Of a stretch of DNA of 64,000 nt, positions 33,845-43,942 are shown piece by piece (within the stretch, counting starts at the first letter, position 1; each line of letters begins with the position of its first letter). Source of the DNA: Hyaloraphidium curvatum (lineage: Eukaryota > Monoblepharomycota > Hyaloraphidiomycetes > Hyaloraphidiales > Hyaloraphidiaceae). The stretch lies in contig JAIVFI010000018.1 in assembly GCA_025558095.1 (NCBI GenBank), positions 1 to 64,000 on the forward strand, read 5' to 3'. The translations under genes and the position numbers were made by a program. Below the pieces are notes generated by a model. It made no database searches. It worked only from the letters and a program-made list of their open reading frames with translations, and was not told where the DNA came from.

Positions 33845-34187
33845 AGGTTGATGTTGTGTGTATTGTGTTCTGTGCCGGGGAACCGTCGCTTGCTCTCCAA
33901 CCGTGAAGGGATGGATGGGTCCATCGAAGTCATCGAGGTCGGGGTGGGGCGCCTCCCCCCAATCCCGCATCCACGTGCCGGACGGCGGATCTGCCATCAA
34001 CAGCACCGAATCCCTCCACATCACACAATTTCGGGCCTGTCCAAGCACGTATTGCCGGGGGATGGGGATGGGGACGGGCTGACTCGCTGGTTGCCGCAGC
34101 GCTTTCCACCGCCGCCCGCGCAAGGCCGCCGGGATCCCCACCCGCACAACCCCCCCTTCTGACCCGGATCCGGCCTCAAGTTCCGCG
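33845..34187. other. Intergenic interval
   Basis: It lies between the transcription factor stop and the coiled-coil gene start, both on the plus strand. No coding signal is seen; it is the probable promoter of the coiled-coil gene. Confidence 0.45.
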
Positions 34188-37090
34188 ATGTCCGCCAACG
34201 GCCGGCTGGCGACGCCGCCCGAGTCGCCGCCGAAGGGCGCGCGGGGCGGCGACGGCTCCCCCTCCGCCCCCGCGCCCGGCAAGGTCACCGGCCTGTGGGC
34301 CGCCGTCGACGCGCACATCGCCACGATCAAACAAAGGGACGCCCGCATATTGGCGCTGGAGGCGCAGTTCGCCGCCGAGCAGGCCGCCGTGGCGAACCAC
34401 CTCGGCCACATCGAGCGGCTCGAGAGGGAGAATGGGGTGCTGAGGGCCGACCTCAACGCGGCGCTGGAGCGCGAGGCGTCGCTCGATGACGGTGCCGGGG
34501 CCTCGAAGCGCGATGCCAACCTTGCCAGGCGGGCCGCCGCGGACGCAAAGAAGGAGGCCGAGATGCGGGACGCCGCGCTGACCGAGAGAGACGCCCGGAT
34601 CAACGAGCTGACCAACGGCAACACCGCCGCGAGGGCGAAAATCCAGCAGCTCCAGAAGGAGCTGGCCGACAAGGACGCCAAGCTGGCGGCGATGGCCGGC
34701 AAGGTCGCCGAGGCCGAGCGGGCCGCCGGGGCCGCCCGGGAAGCGCTCTCGGAAAAGACCACCCTCCTCGCCGAAAGCACTTCCAAAAGAACACTGCTGG
34801 AGGTGACTGTCGGCAAGCTGGAAGGCAAGGTCGCGAAGCTTGAGGACGCCGCCGCCGAGTCGGCCAACACCATCGCCGGGCTCCGGGCCGGTTCTGCGGA
34901 AAAGGATGGGCGCATCTCGGCACTGGAGAGCGACCTGGCTTCCCGCGACGCCAAAACGGACGAGCTATCGTCCGATCTGCGCGTTGCGAAGGACGAAATC
35001 GGCCGCCTGGCCGGGGAGCTCGACTCGCTCCGCCGGCAGGCCTCCTCGGAGCGGGCCGCCCTCGAATCGGACCTCTCCGCCGCCCGCGAGCGTGCCGGCC
35101 AGCTCGATTCCGAATCATCGGACCTCCGCTCCAAACTTGCCGCCTCCGAATCCCGCGCCGCGGGCCTGGACTCGGACCTCGCCGCCCTCCGCGCGGACCT
35201 CGCCGCCTCCCAGTCCTCCCTCGCGGAAACCAGAACCTCGCTCTCGGAAGCGCAATCCGCCCTCGAAGCCGCTGAGAAGAAAGTGGCGGTGCTCGAAGGC
35301 GTGCTAAAGGGCGCCAACGAGGCCAACGACGAGCTCGAGGCGGCGGTGGCGAAGCTCGAAGGCGAGCTCGAGGGGGAGCGCAAGGCCGTCGAATCCGAGC
35401 GCGCGGCGAAGGGTGCGGCCGAGAAAAAGGGCGAAGAACTCGACCGGGAGCTCGCGGCCGCCAACGCCGCCCTGCTCGCCTCGGAATCGCGGGCCAACGA
35501 GCTCGACGCGGACCTCGCGCGGCTGAGGGAGGTGCTCGCCGCCTCGGAGAGCGGGACGGCGGAATTGAGGGAGCTCCACGACGCCGCGGGAGACCGGATC
35601 GCGGCTCTGGAGGGGGAGCTGGCCAAGGCGAAGGAGGGGGAGGAGGGGCTGAAGGGGGAGCTGGAGAGGGCAAAGGGGGAGGCGGAGGAGAGGGGGACGG
35701 AGGTGGAGGCGGCGCGGAAGGAGGCGGAAGGGCTGAAGGCGGAGCTGGAAAAGGCCCGTGGGGAAGCCGAGGCCGTGCGCGTGGAGCTCGCCGACTCCAA
35801 AGCCGCCGCCGCGGGCGAGGCCGAGGGACTGGCGGCGCAGTTGGACAAGGCGCGCGAGGAAGCCGAGGCCGCGCGGAAGGAGGTCGAGGCGAGCAAGGCG
35901 GAAAGCGAGGAGCTGAAGGGGCAGCTGGAAGCCGCGGAGGGAGAGGCGGAGGGCCTGAGCAAGCGCGCGAAGGAGGGGGAGGCCAGGATCGGGGAGCTGG
36001 AGGCCAAGAGCGCAGAGCTGGAGGCCAAGGCAAACGAGCTGGAGGCCAAGGCGGCAGAGTTGCAGGCCAAGATCGGCGAGCTCGAGGTATCCGTCAGCGC
36101 CGTGGAGGCCGAGCGCGACGCGGCGTCCGCCAAGGTCGCCGAGCAGGAAGCCAAGGTCGCGGAGCTGCAGAGCACGACGGAATCGGCGGCGGCCGAGATC
36201 GGGGACAAGGTCGCGCGCGCCGAGAAGGAACTCGAGGAATTGCGGGCGGCACTGGCTGCCACGGAGGAGGCCAAGGAAGCAGCTGCCGCCCGCACCGCAG
36301 AACTGGAATCGATCGTCGAGGCGGCGACCAAGGACAAGGCGGACCTGGAAGCCAAGGCCGGCGACCTCGAGGCGCGGATCGCGGGCCTGGACGCTGAGCT
36401 CGCGCAGCTCCGCGAGGTCCTCTCCTCCTCCGAATCCTCGCGTTTGGAGCTGCAGGAAAAGGCCGACGCGGCCGCGGACCGGATCGCCGCGCTCGAGGCC
36501 GAGCTCGCTGCGGCCCCGAAGAACGCGGCGCCGCCGGCCGAGATGGAGGCCGAGCTGGGGACGCTGAGGAAGAAGTCGACCAAGGCCGAGAAGCAGCTCG
36601 CGGACATGAAGGAGCAGGAGGCGCAGCTGCAGGATTGGCTCAAGCACGGGGCCGAGGTGATCGAGGAGCTCGAGGGGGTGGTGGCGCAGTACGGCAGGCA
36701 GATTGCAAAGTGGGTTCCTTGCCGCATTGCCGGGCACGCCGTCCTGATCTCCCGAGCCGCAGGTCGAACGCGCTCATCAAGGTCGCCGTGGACCGGATGC
36801 GCAACCGCGCCCAGGTGATCCGCGTCGCACCCCGCGGACAGAACGGCGGCGGCAACGCCGACGACAAGGCCGACAAGCTCGGGCTGAACCTGCCCAACAA
36901 GGACTGGGCGCACGCGGACCACGAGGCCGCGATCAAGGAGAACGAGGCGCAGCTCGCGGCCCTGGAAAAGGCGGCCGAGAACGCCGACAAGCTGGAGCTG
37001 GACGTCAGCGGGAGGGACCAGGGGACGGTGGCGCAGGACGTCGTGGCGGCGTTCAAGAAGAGGCTGGGGGGGAAGAAGGACAAGGCTTGA
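34188..37090 (+). CDS. Long coiled-coil protein
   Basis: Exons 34188-36709 and 36763-37090 (53-bp intron, phase 2) encode 949 residues. After about 35 disordered residues the protein is almost entirely heptad-rich Ala/Glu/Lys/Leu coiled coil to about residue 840, with repeated motifs such as ELEAKSAELEAKANELEAKA. The C-terminal 110 residues are less repetitive (NALIKVAVDRMRNRAQVIRV, ending in a Lys-rich tail). There is no motor, signal peptide or membrane helix. Long coiled coils of this kind act as cytoskeletal, centrosomal or Golgi tethers; which one cannot be told from sequence alone. The composition creates a spurious giant open frame on the opposite strand. Confidence 0.85.
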
Positions 37091-37220
37091 ACGGCCCGTT
37101 CGGCATTATTGGCGACATTTCACCGGGGAATCTTGTTCATTCACTAGTTGGAAAGCATGCACACCTTTCTATAGAGAACATTCAAGCAACGAAAGTGAAA
37201 GAGTGAAGAAGAGTCTAGCT

Positions 37221-38123
37221 TCACAGCTCATTCGTTTTAGCGTCCCCCGCGCGGGCAGCAAGCTCGCCAAGCTCCTTGATCCACTGGTCGAGCCATTCAC
37301 GGTCCGTGAAGGCCTTGGTCGGCAGGATCGGCGTGCCCGACTGCCCGAACATGGCCCCCTTGTGCGCGGCGAGCTCTGGCGCGAGCAGCAGCGGCACCAC
37401 GTTCTCGGCGTACCTCTCGGGCGAGATGCTGAAAAAGCCGATCAGCTTCTCCGAAAGCCACCCCGTCCAGCTGGCCCCCTCCCCGCCGTGGTAGTTGTCC
37501 CTGATCCCCGTCCTGATAAGGCCCGGGTTGAGCCCGTACGCGGCGAGCCCGCGGTCTTTCCAGTAGTGCACCAGGGCCTCGTTGGCGGCGACGGTGTTGA
37601 GGTGCACCTGGCCCATGCCGCCAGAGTACGAGACGTCAGAGTTGAGGTCGCCCAGGACGCCCTTTTCGCCCGAGCCGGGGAACCCCATGATCCACACGCG
37701 GGCTTTGGGCTGGCCGAGCAGGCGCGGGCCGAGCTCCTCGAGGATGAGGTAGCGCGACAGGGCGCTGACGGCCATGTCCTTCTCGATCCCCTCGGCCGTC
37801 ACCTCGCGCACGGTCTTGGCCATGATGCCGGTGGTGAAGACGTAGCCGTCGAGGTCGGCGGGAAGCTCATTCCCGACCCTCTTGGCCTCGCTCATGAGGC
37901 TCAGGTCGGCCTTGAGGAACGAGATGCCCTTGACGCCCTCGTCGCGGAAGGTGCGGCCAACGACGGTGACGGCGGCGCCCTTGGCGGCGAGCAGCTTGGC
38001 GATGGCCCGGCCGAGGCCATCGGTGCCGCCGACGACGGCGAAGCGCTTGCCGCCAAAGTCCAGCGACGAAACCGCGGCCTTGTTGAGCTTGACAGAGGGG
38101 TCGGTGCCGCCGAAGATGGACAT
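37221..38123 (-). CDS. Short-chain dehydrogenase/reductase-like protein
   Basis: A single exon of 300 residues. The cofactor-binding motif is AVVGGTDGLGRAIAKLLAAK near residues 29-48, a variant of TGxxxGxG. The NAG-equivalent region reads YVFTTGIMAK. Where classical SDRs have YxxxK the sequence reads YSGGMGQVHLNTVAANEAL (residues 166-184), so the Lys four residues after the Tyr is missing. LNPGLIRTGI corresponds to the usual PGxxxT block. It is either a divergent oxidoreductase subgroup or a non-catalytic member. Cytosolic location is likely; no targeting signal is seen. Confidence 0.85.
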   Translation of the reverse strand: MSIFGGTDPSVKLNKAAVSSLDFGGKRFAVVGGTDGLGRAIAKLLAAKGAAVTVVGRTFRDEGVKGISFLKADLSLMSEAKRVGNELPADLDGYVFTTGIMAKTVREVTAEGIEKDMAVSALSRYLILEELGPRLLGQPKARVWIMGFPGSGEKGVLGDLNSDVSYSGGMGQVHLNTVAANEALVHYWKDRGLAAYGLNPGLIRTGIRDNYHGGEGASWTGWLSEKLIGFFSISPERYAENVVPLLLAPELAAHKGAMFGQSGTPILPTKAFTDREWLDQWIKELGELAARAGDAKTNEL

Positions 38124-38494
38124 GGCGGTGGGAGGGAAGAGGAGTAGACGCGAGGTGTCTGCGGAGCTGACGCGAGGCTGACGATGCGAGCCTTTATGTA
38201 GCCTTGTCGTCGCCTTGCGTGGGCTCCGTGTTTCGAAAGAATCGGAAAATCGGCGTAGGGAGTAGGGCTAGTGCGACCAGGATTCGGATCGAGGACGTTC
38301 TCCGACTTTCCGCCACGCCGAAATCGGCAACACACAACCATCTCTACAATTCCTCGGGCTCGCATTCGCAAGACGACGCTGCCGCGGCGAGTTTCCGCCC
38401 GTACTTCCTCCGAAAATCCTACGTGATGTCAGAACCTCGCCTTCCTCCTCTCCTCCCCAAGGCCTTGGTACAAGGGCGGCAGCTGGGTACCGGG
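38124..38494. other. Intergenic interval
   Basis: About 370 bp between the SDR start and the monooxygenase stop, both on the minus strand. Nothing coding is seen; it is the likely SDR promoter. Confidence 0.45.
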
Positions 38495-40337
38495 TTAGTT
38501 GGCACTTTCGGTAACGGACCACGTCTGTCCCACGTATGCGGCCATGGGGTCGGTCCAGGTGCCGGTCCTGTTTGTCCTGCACCCCATGTCTTTGAGAAGC
38601 TCCTCGACGTATGCGACGTAGTGAAGCATGTACTGCAGCGGGCAGCGAGTCAGCGCACTGGGACCGCTAGAGCTTAAACTCAACCTACCATGGATCCCAT
38701 CAGGTCGGCGCGGCGCTCGGTGGGGTACATCTTGCGCTGCCATTCGATGATGGCGTCGATCTCCCGGTTCTGCTCCTCCGCAGGGGGCAGGGCGACGTTG
38801 CCCTGGAAGAGGGACGAGACCCAATGGGCGCCGACCTCCGACGCTGTGTTGCAGTGACGGCGGCCGGCTCAGACCAAAGGACTCGCAACGAGACGGCGGC
38901 ACTCACTGAGGGAGTTCATGATGGACCTAACGAAGCCGTTGAAAGCGATCCCGCGGACTCCAACGGGCGCGATTCCGCGGTAGAGCCTGTAGGGCATGTC
39001 GCCGTGGGGAAGCCCGAGGTCGGCGGCCAGCTCCGGGGAGAGGTACGAGAAGGATGCCTTCCAGCCCGTGCACTGGACGACACAGTCCACGTCCAGGATC
39101 TGGGCTCCCTCTTCCGCGCCGCGGAGGGAGAGGGAGTTAGGGCCGACGAAGGCGAGCTCCATGTCGCGGTCGACGACCACGCGGATGGTTCCGTCGCGCA
39201 CGCGATCGAACAGGCCGGAGCTTGCTACGGGGATCGAAGAGTCTTGGAAGATGCCGAGGGAGGGATTTGGCCTGATCTCGGGGGCTGCGCATGGATAACC
39301 ATCAGGTCAAGGTTGTGCGCCGCTTGCGTATGCACCCACGTATGTTCTGAACCATGCCCCAGGAAATCAGGTCGCGGACCAGGCCTGCAATCCACGAGCC
39401 CAGTTTCGTGCCGTGAAGGTACGAGGACTGCTCGCCCCTCCAGTGCGGCACGAGCCACGCGAAACCCTTGCGGAGGACGGGCACCATGTCCTTGTTGTGG
39501 ATTTCGACAAAGTACCGGTTCTGCCTGCTGAGCATGGTCACGGGCTCCCCGGCCGCGCCGCCCGCCTTCCTGTGGTTCGCAAGCAAGGTGCAGACGTCGG
39601 CAGCCGACTTGGAGCAGCCGACGACGGCCACCCTCCCGGAAGCCAGGACCTTCTCCAGCACCGCGGGATCGCCGAGCTCCGAGGAATGAGCGACGAGGCC
39701 GCGGAATCGCTCCCGTCCCGGGATCGGGACGGGCATCGGGTCGCTGTGCAGGCCCGTGCAGACGGCGAGGAAAGTGCACGTCGCCTGGCGGGTTTCCTTT
39801 TCGCCGCCGATCCGGTACGTGACGGTCCACCGCGGCGAGGGCAGGTCGGAGAGCTCGCCGACCGGTTCGATGCTTAAGACGTCGGCATCGAGCAGGATCC
39901 TGGGACCGGAGGGCCCCCGTTATCTTCGCCTCGCCTCCTTCCTGCGCCGTCTGCTGACTCACCGCTCCATGCCGACGCGCGACTCGGCGAACCTCTCCAG
40001 CGCATCCTGCACCTCCTCCCTCCGGAGGCACACCTCGTCGGCGTGCTCCTCCCTCTCGAACGGGAAGTCCGAGAACCGGTACGACCCGCGCGGGTTGTTG
40101 GACCTCAGCCCGGGGTACCCGCGTCCCGCGGCCCAGACGCCGCCGACGCGGCCGTGCTTCTCCAGCACGAGGACGTCGCGGAAGCCGTCCCGGAGGAGGA
40201 CGCTGGCGGTGCTGCATGCGGTGCCGTCAGCGGCGGCGTCGGCCGGGGGTCGGCCGGGCCCACATGAGCCCCGTGAGGCCGGCGCCCAGCACGACCACGG
40301 GTTCGTCGAAGACTCCGGCTGGCGCGGGGCGCTCCAT
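38495..40337 (-). CDS. Flavin-containing monooxygenase-like enzyme
   Basis: Six exons: 40264-40337, 39963-40211, 39340-39899, 38907-39284, 38689-38843 and 38495-38632, adding to 1554 nt and 517 residues. The first junction rebuilds the FAD-binding motif VVVLGAGLTGLITASVLL. Next come LVLEKHGRVGGVW, the FMO signature-like FRGLVAHSSEL (FxGxxxH), and the NADPH-binding VAVVGCSKSAADV. CVVQCTGWKASF is the usual late Rossmann block. Such enzymes use NADPH and O2 to oxygenate N-, S- or carbonyl-containing small molecules; the substrate is unknown. ATG 40337 opens directly before the FAD motif, as usual in the family. Confidence 0.88.
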
Positions 40338-41091
40338 GGGTGCCTGAAGCTGTTCAGAAAGAGGAGATAGGCGCCCTGGCTGTGGAGGTTGCCGAGGTCG
40401 GGACCGCCCATTGTTGCGGACGGACGTGCGGCAACCCTGCACAGCAATTGTCCGCTGCCAATGCGATGATCTGGAATCGGATTTGGCGAAGTGGGGGCAC
40501 AATAGCGCTATTGCAACCGCGGAGCATTGAACACCATGCGACTACTTCCCGCCGACGTCCGCGCATGCATGTCCAAATTTGATGCCAAGGCGGGGACCAA
40601 AGAAAATGCAGACTCTGAGCGCGAGTGGTGCGTCGGTGTAGATGAAAAGGGCTAGTACGAAGCGAGAAATGCCTTGGTTAGGTCGGATAGACTGGGACGG
40701 CCGCTCTTGGTGTCTAAATCTGAAAGGACCAGTCCAGATGCGAAGGCAGGGACAAGAACGTGATCCCGAGCGCGGATCGTGCGAAGAGGCTAATGGGAAT
40801 GCCTTGGAAAAATCCGATCAGATGGGGACGCTGCGCTCGGCGCGCCGATTGTGACTGCTGCCCAGCGGCGTCCCCGATCGCGGTTGCGCTCACACGCCCA
40901 AAGATTCGTCTCGCAACTGGAAGAGTCGACCGGATCAGGGTACTCAAGCCCTGATGATCGCGACTCTGAGCGGCAACGAGCTCTGCAGCAGCGACGAACG
41001 ATGTCGGGCAGGATCCGTAAAGCAGGCCGTCCGTCCGCCACGACGATTCGCGCTCGATTCCACCCAGGGCACACGGTGACACGCCCTCGCC
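40338..41091. other. Intergenic interval
   Basis: About 750 bp upstream of the monooxygenase, AT-richer than the genes. No reading frame of protein-like composition is seen. Confidence 0.5.
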
Positions 41092-41574
41092 CTACATCCT
41101 CCACTTGGGATCGCGGCTCGCACCGCCGGCTTTCATCGACGCCTCCACCCCGTCTCCATCCTCCGGATCGCCCATCACGCGACCGGCGCCGGTGATCCTC
41201 CACCCCTCCTTGAACCTCTGCAGGAAGTACAGCCCCGTCTCCCTGAACGTCTCCCTCCCCCCGGCGTCGGAGAACTTCCACAGCACCGTCGCGACGGCCG
41301 TGTTGGGCCCGTGCAGATCCACCCTGATGTCCAGGGGGGAGATGTCCTTTGCCGGCACGGGGGCGGTCTTTGCCACGGCGTCGAACACCGCGTGGGCTTC
41401 CTCCAGCGACCTCAGGGTGGTGGTGGGGAACGAGACGTCGGAGAGGTAGACGGGGAACGCAAAGTACTTGGAGACGTCGCCGCGTGCGAGGACGCAGGGG
41501 ATGTACTCGCGGAGGAAGGTGTGGATCTCGGCGCGGACGGCGTCCTTGTCGTAGATGGATCCGGCGGGCGGCAT
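41092..41574 (-). CDS. NTF2/SnoaL-like small protein
   Basis: A single exon of 160 residues from ATG 41574; an in-frame ATG at 41712 would add 46 residues of low-complexity sequence. Helical start (DKDAVRAEIHTFLREYIPCV), then beta-rich segments ending VLWKFSDAGGRETFRETGLY followed by FLQRFKEGWRITGAG. This arrangement of an N-terminal helix bundle and a curved sheet with a WRI strand is typical of the NTF2-like fold. Members are isomerases, cyclases or ligand-binding proteins. The gene is divergent from the alpha/beta hydrolase (165 bp). Confidence 0.75.
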   Translation of the reverse strand: MPPAGSIYDKDAVRAEIHTFLREYIPCVLARGDVSKYFAFPVYLSDVSFPTTTLRSLEEAHAVFDAVAKTAPVPAKDISPLDIRVDLHGPNTAVATVLWKFSDAGGRETFRETGLYFLQRFKEGWRITGAGRVMGDPEDGDGVEASMKAGGASRDPKWRM

Positions 41575-41739
41575 CGCGGTGGGAGATGGGATGCCGAGTT
41601 GGGGGACGCTAATTGGAGGGCGGGCGGCGGGGATTTGCTTCCGGTGTCTCCCACAGAAGTCGGTGCAGGCGGATGTGAGGGCGGCGGCCGTGAGCGCGTC
41701 CTCCCCAAACACCCCACGAGCGCGTCATCCAGCGGAAAT

Positions 41740-42702
41740 ATGGCGCTCTATCTGCTCGTCGGCGCGCCCCTGGCCGCGGCCGCCGCCCTCGCCGCGCTGC
41801 GCCTGCTCCTCCCCTCGACGTCCTCGCGGTTCGTCGACCCCGCCGCCCCCGCCCGCACGCTGCAGCTCCCCGGCGGCCGCACCCTCGGCTACGCGTGCAC
41901 CGAGCCCTCCGATGGTGGGCCCGTGCGCCGCGTGGCGCTGCACTTCCACTGCCTCCCCGGCTCGCGGCTCTCCCTCCCGCCGGGCCCCGCGCCCCCCGGC
42001 ACCCTCCTCGTGTGCGTCGACCGCCCCGGCGTGGGCCTGTCCTCCACGTGGCACGCACCCCCCTCCTTCCGCTCCTTCGCCGCCGACGTCTCGCGCCTCG
42101 TCGACGCCGTGCTGCCCCCCGGCGCGGAACTCGTCGCCACCGGCCACTCGGCGGGGTGCCTGCACGCGCTCGCGCTGGCGGCCACCGACGCCCGCGTCTC
42201 CCGCGTCGCGCTGTTCGGGCCCATCGTGACGCCCTGGGTCGTCGGCGTCCCCGAGTTCGACTGGAAATCCGGGATGCGGCCCGCGAGCGCGGGCATGACG
42301 GAGATGCTGCGGGACCGCCCGGGCTTGGCGCGGTGGATCGTCTGGGCGCTGGCGCCGTTCCTTGTCGATCCGGAGGGGTCGGTCAAGGACATCGACGCGA
42401 CGGAGAAGCTGGCGCCGGAGGTGGCGGAGGGGGTAAGGAGGGCGGCGGCGGAGTGTTTCCGGCAGGGCGTCGCGGGGATGGCTGCCGATCTGGTGCTGTG
42501 CGGGTCGGGGCGGTGGGACTTCTTCCCCGGGGACGTGGGCTGCCCCGTCGCTATTGTTGTTGGGGAGAAGGACGCGTTCACGCCGCCTGCGATGGCAAGG
42601 TGCCTCGCCGGGGTGCTGCCGGACGCCAGCCTGGAGGTGGTGCAGGGGCAGGGGCACTTCGGGCTGTTTTTCGGGCAGTACATGTCTGCCATCGCCGGCT
42701 AG
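41740..42702 (+). CDS. Alpha/beta hydrolase
   Basis: A single exon of 320 residues. A hydrophobic N-terminal segment (LLVGAPLAAAAALAALRLLL) suggests a membrane anchor or signal. The core has CVDRPGVGLSS (residues 88-98), the nucleophile elbow GHSAG (about residue 134), a candidate acid in VVGEKDAFTP and the catalytic His in GQGHFGLFF. The triad is complete, so hydrolytic activity is likely; substrate unknown. It ends 114 bp from the convergent GT31 gene and is divergent from the NTF2-like gene. Confidence 0.88.
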   Translation: MALYLLVGAPLAAAAALAALRLLLPSTSSRFVDPAAPARTLQLPGGRTLGYACTEPSDGGPVRRVALHFHCLPGSRLSLPPGPAPPGTLLVCVDRPGVGLSSTWHAPPSFRSFAADVSRLVDAVLPPGAELVATGHSAGCLHALALAATDARVSRVALFGPIVTPWVVGVPEFDWKSGMRPASAGMTEMLRDRPGLARWIVWALAPFLVDPEGSVKDIDATEKLAPEVAEGVRRAAAECFRQGVAGMAADLVLCGSGRWDFFPGDVGCPVAIVVGEKDAFTPPAMARCLAGVLPDASLEVVQGQGHFGLFFGQYMSAIAG

Positions 42703-42816
42703 ACGTCATGGCGCTGGGTGTGCCCGGGTTCCATCGTCAATATTATTGACGTCGACGCGATGCTGCCAGTGCGTTCCGGGGCACCGGCCGCAGCACCCGA
42801 ACCGCGGGGCCGCCCT

Positions 42817-43776
42817 TCAATCCTCCACCACCCGTGTCCGCAGCAGGAAGTACGTCACCCTCATCAGCCGGGGCTCCAGCCTGTGGAACAGCACCGGCTC
42901 CATGCTGCAGCACCCCTCCCCTGGCTCGAGGTTGTACGACTGCAGCCGGTACCACTTCAGCGTCGCGATCAGCTTCCCGTCAAACAGCTCGTCCGGCCTC
43001 AAATAGGAGAACCGCTCCCTGCCCATCGCGTCGCGGGTGTCTTCGGGTAGGATCCCGCGCTGCGCGAGGCACCGCGCCACCAGCACGTCCTCGAACCCGT
43101 GCTGGAGGCAGGAATGGTGGCCCTGCGCCACGGCGGCGGCGAACTCGCGCAGCGCGGCGCGGTTCAGCGCGTAGCCCGAGCCGGTGTTGTAGTGGTGCGC
43201 GGGCATCCCGGCGAACTTGAGGCGGCGCCCGACGTACCGCGGCACGCCCGGGTCGGGGAAGTGGCCGCGCACGTAGGCGCGGAAGTTGCCCGCGAGGAGC
43301 AGCGAGTCGTCGTCCAGCTTGAGGAACCAGTCGGCGACGGAGGCGTATTGCCGGGCGGCAAGGAGCAGCGCGGCGCGGACGTTGGCGAACAGCGCAATGC
43401 GGTCCTCTTTCGCGGCCCGCGGCAGCACGATGAAGCGGTCGCCGTGCGGCGTGCCCGCTAAACCCTGCGCCGGGTCGGCGCCGGACGCGTTGGGCGACGA
43501 CACCACGAAGCGCAGCACGTCGCAGTCGCGCCCCCACGTGTCCTCGACCGCCGCTCGCTTGGCCGCCGACTCGGCGGAGAGCTGCGAGAGCACGAGGCAC
43601 ATCAGCCGCGGCGTGCGGGGCGGCAGGGGCGACAGCGCGGGCGCAGGGGCGGCCGGCGGTGCCAAGTTTGCGAGAGCGTCCTCGACGCCCAGACCGCCCG
43701 AGAGGTGCAGCGCCGCGAGCAGAGTCAGATTAAAGGCCAAGAGGAAGGCGACCAGGCCCGCCACCGACGCGCCCAT
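42817..43776 (-). CDS. Beta-1,3-galactosyltransferase-like glycosyltransferase (GT31)
   Basis: A single exon of 319 residues with type II topology: a short cytoplasmic start, then a membrane anchor (VAGLVAFLLAFNLTLLAAL), an Ala/Pro stem and a luminal catalytic domain. Family blocks are AAVEDTWGRDCDVLRFVVSS, DWFLKLDDDSLLL with the metal-binding DxD, YVGRRLKF, YNTGSGYALNRAALREF and GFEDVLVARCLAQRG. These resemble core-1 type beta-1,3-galactosyltransferases. The probable site is the Golgi, extending O- or N-linked glycans. It is transcribed divergently from a GT32 gene with only 166 bp between starts. Confidence 0.88.
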   Translation of the reverse strand: MGASVAGLVAFLLAFNLTLLAALHLSGGLGVEDALANLAPPAAPAPALSPLPPRTPRLMCLVLSQLSAESAAKRAAVEDTWGRDCDVLRFVVSSPNASGADPAQGLAGTPHGDRFIVLPRAAKEDRIALFANVRAALLLAARQYASVADWFLKLDDDSLLLAGNFRAYVRGHFPDPGVPRYVGRRLKFAGMPAHHYNTGSGYALNRAALREFAAAVAQGHHSCLQHGFEDVLVARCLAQRGILPEDTRDAMGRERFSYLRPDELFDGKLIATLKWYRLQSYNLEPGEGCCSMEPVLFHRLEPRLMRVTYFLLRTRVVED

Positions 43777-43942
43777 CGCAGGCACGCGTCGGCGCGTCCC
43801 CAGTCTCGGCGGCGAGGGATTGCTTTCCGCCCCTTCGATTGTTTTAGTGGCCAGCGGCGGTTTATCCGCAAGCCCGCCCGCCCCCCAGGATCTCCATTCG
43901 GGCGGACGGACGCCGGCGCAGGGCGGGTGACGGCGGGGAGGC
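43777..43942. promoter_or_regulatory. Shared promoter of two glycosyltransferase genes
   Basis: A 166-bp gap between divergent GT31 and GT32 start codons, small enough that both promoters must overlap. Confidence 0.45.

Noticed and set aside
30569-36922. A 2117-codon open frame on the minus strand
   Set aside because: It lies opposite the transcription factor and the coiled-coil gene and consists of Ser/Ala-rich low-complexity sequence. The plus strand there carries recognisable domains and spliced frames. High GC and the biased codons of the coiled coil explain the lack of stops.
40642-40854. Two imperfectly similar stretches (around AATGCCTTGG) suggesting a small repeat
   Set aside because: Similarity is limited to about 10 identical bases plus scattered matches; too weak to call a repeat without alignment statistics.
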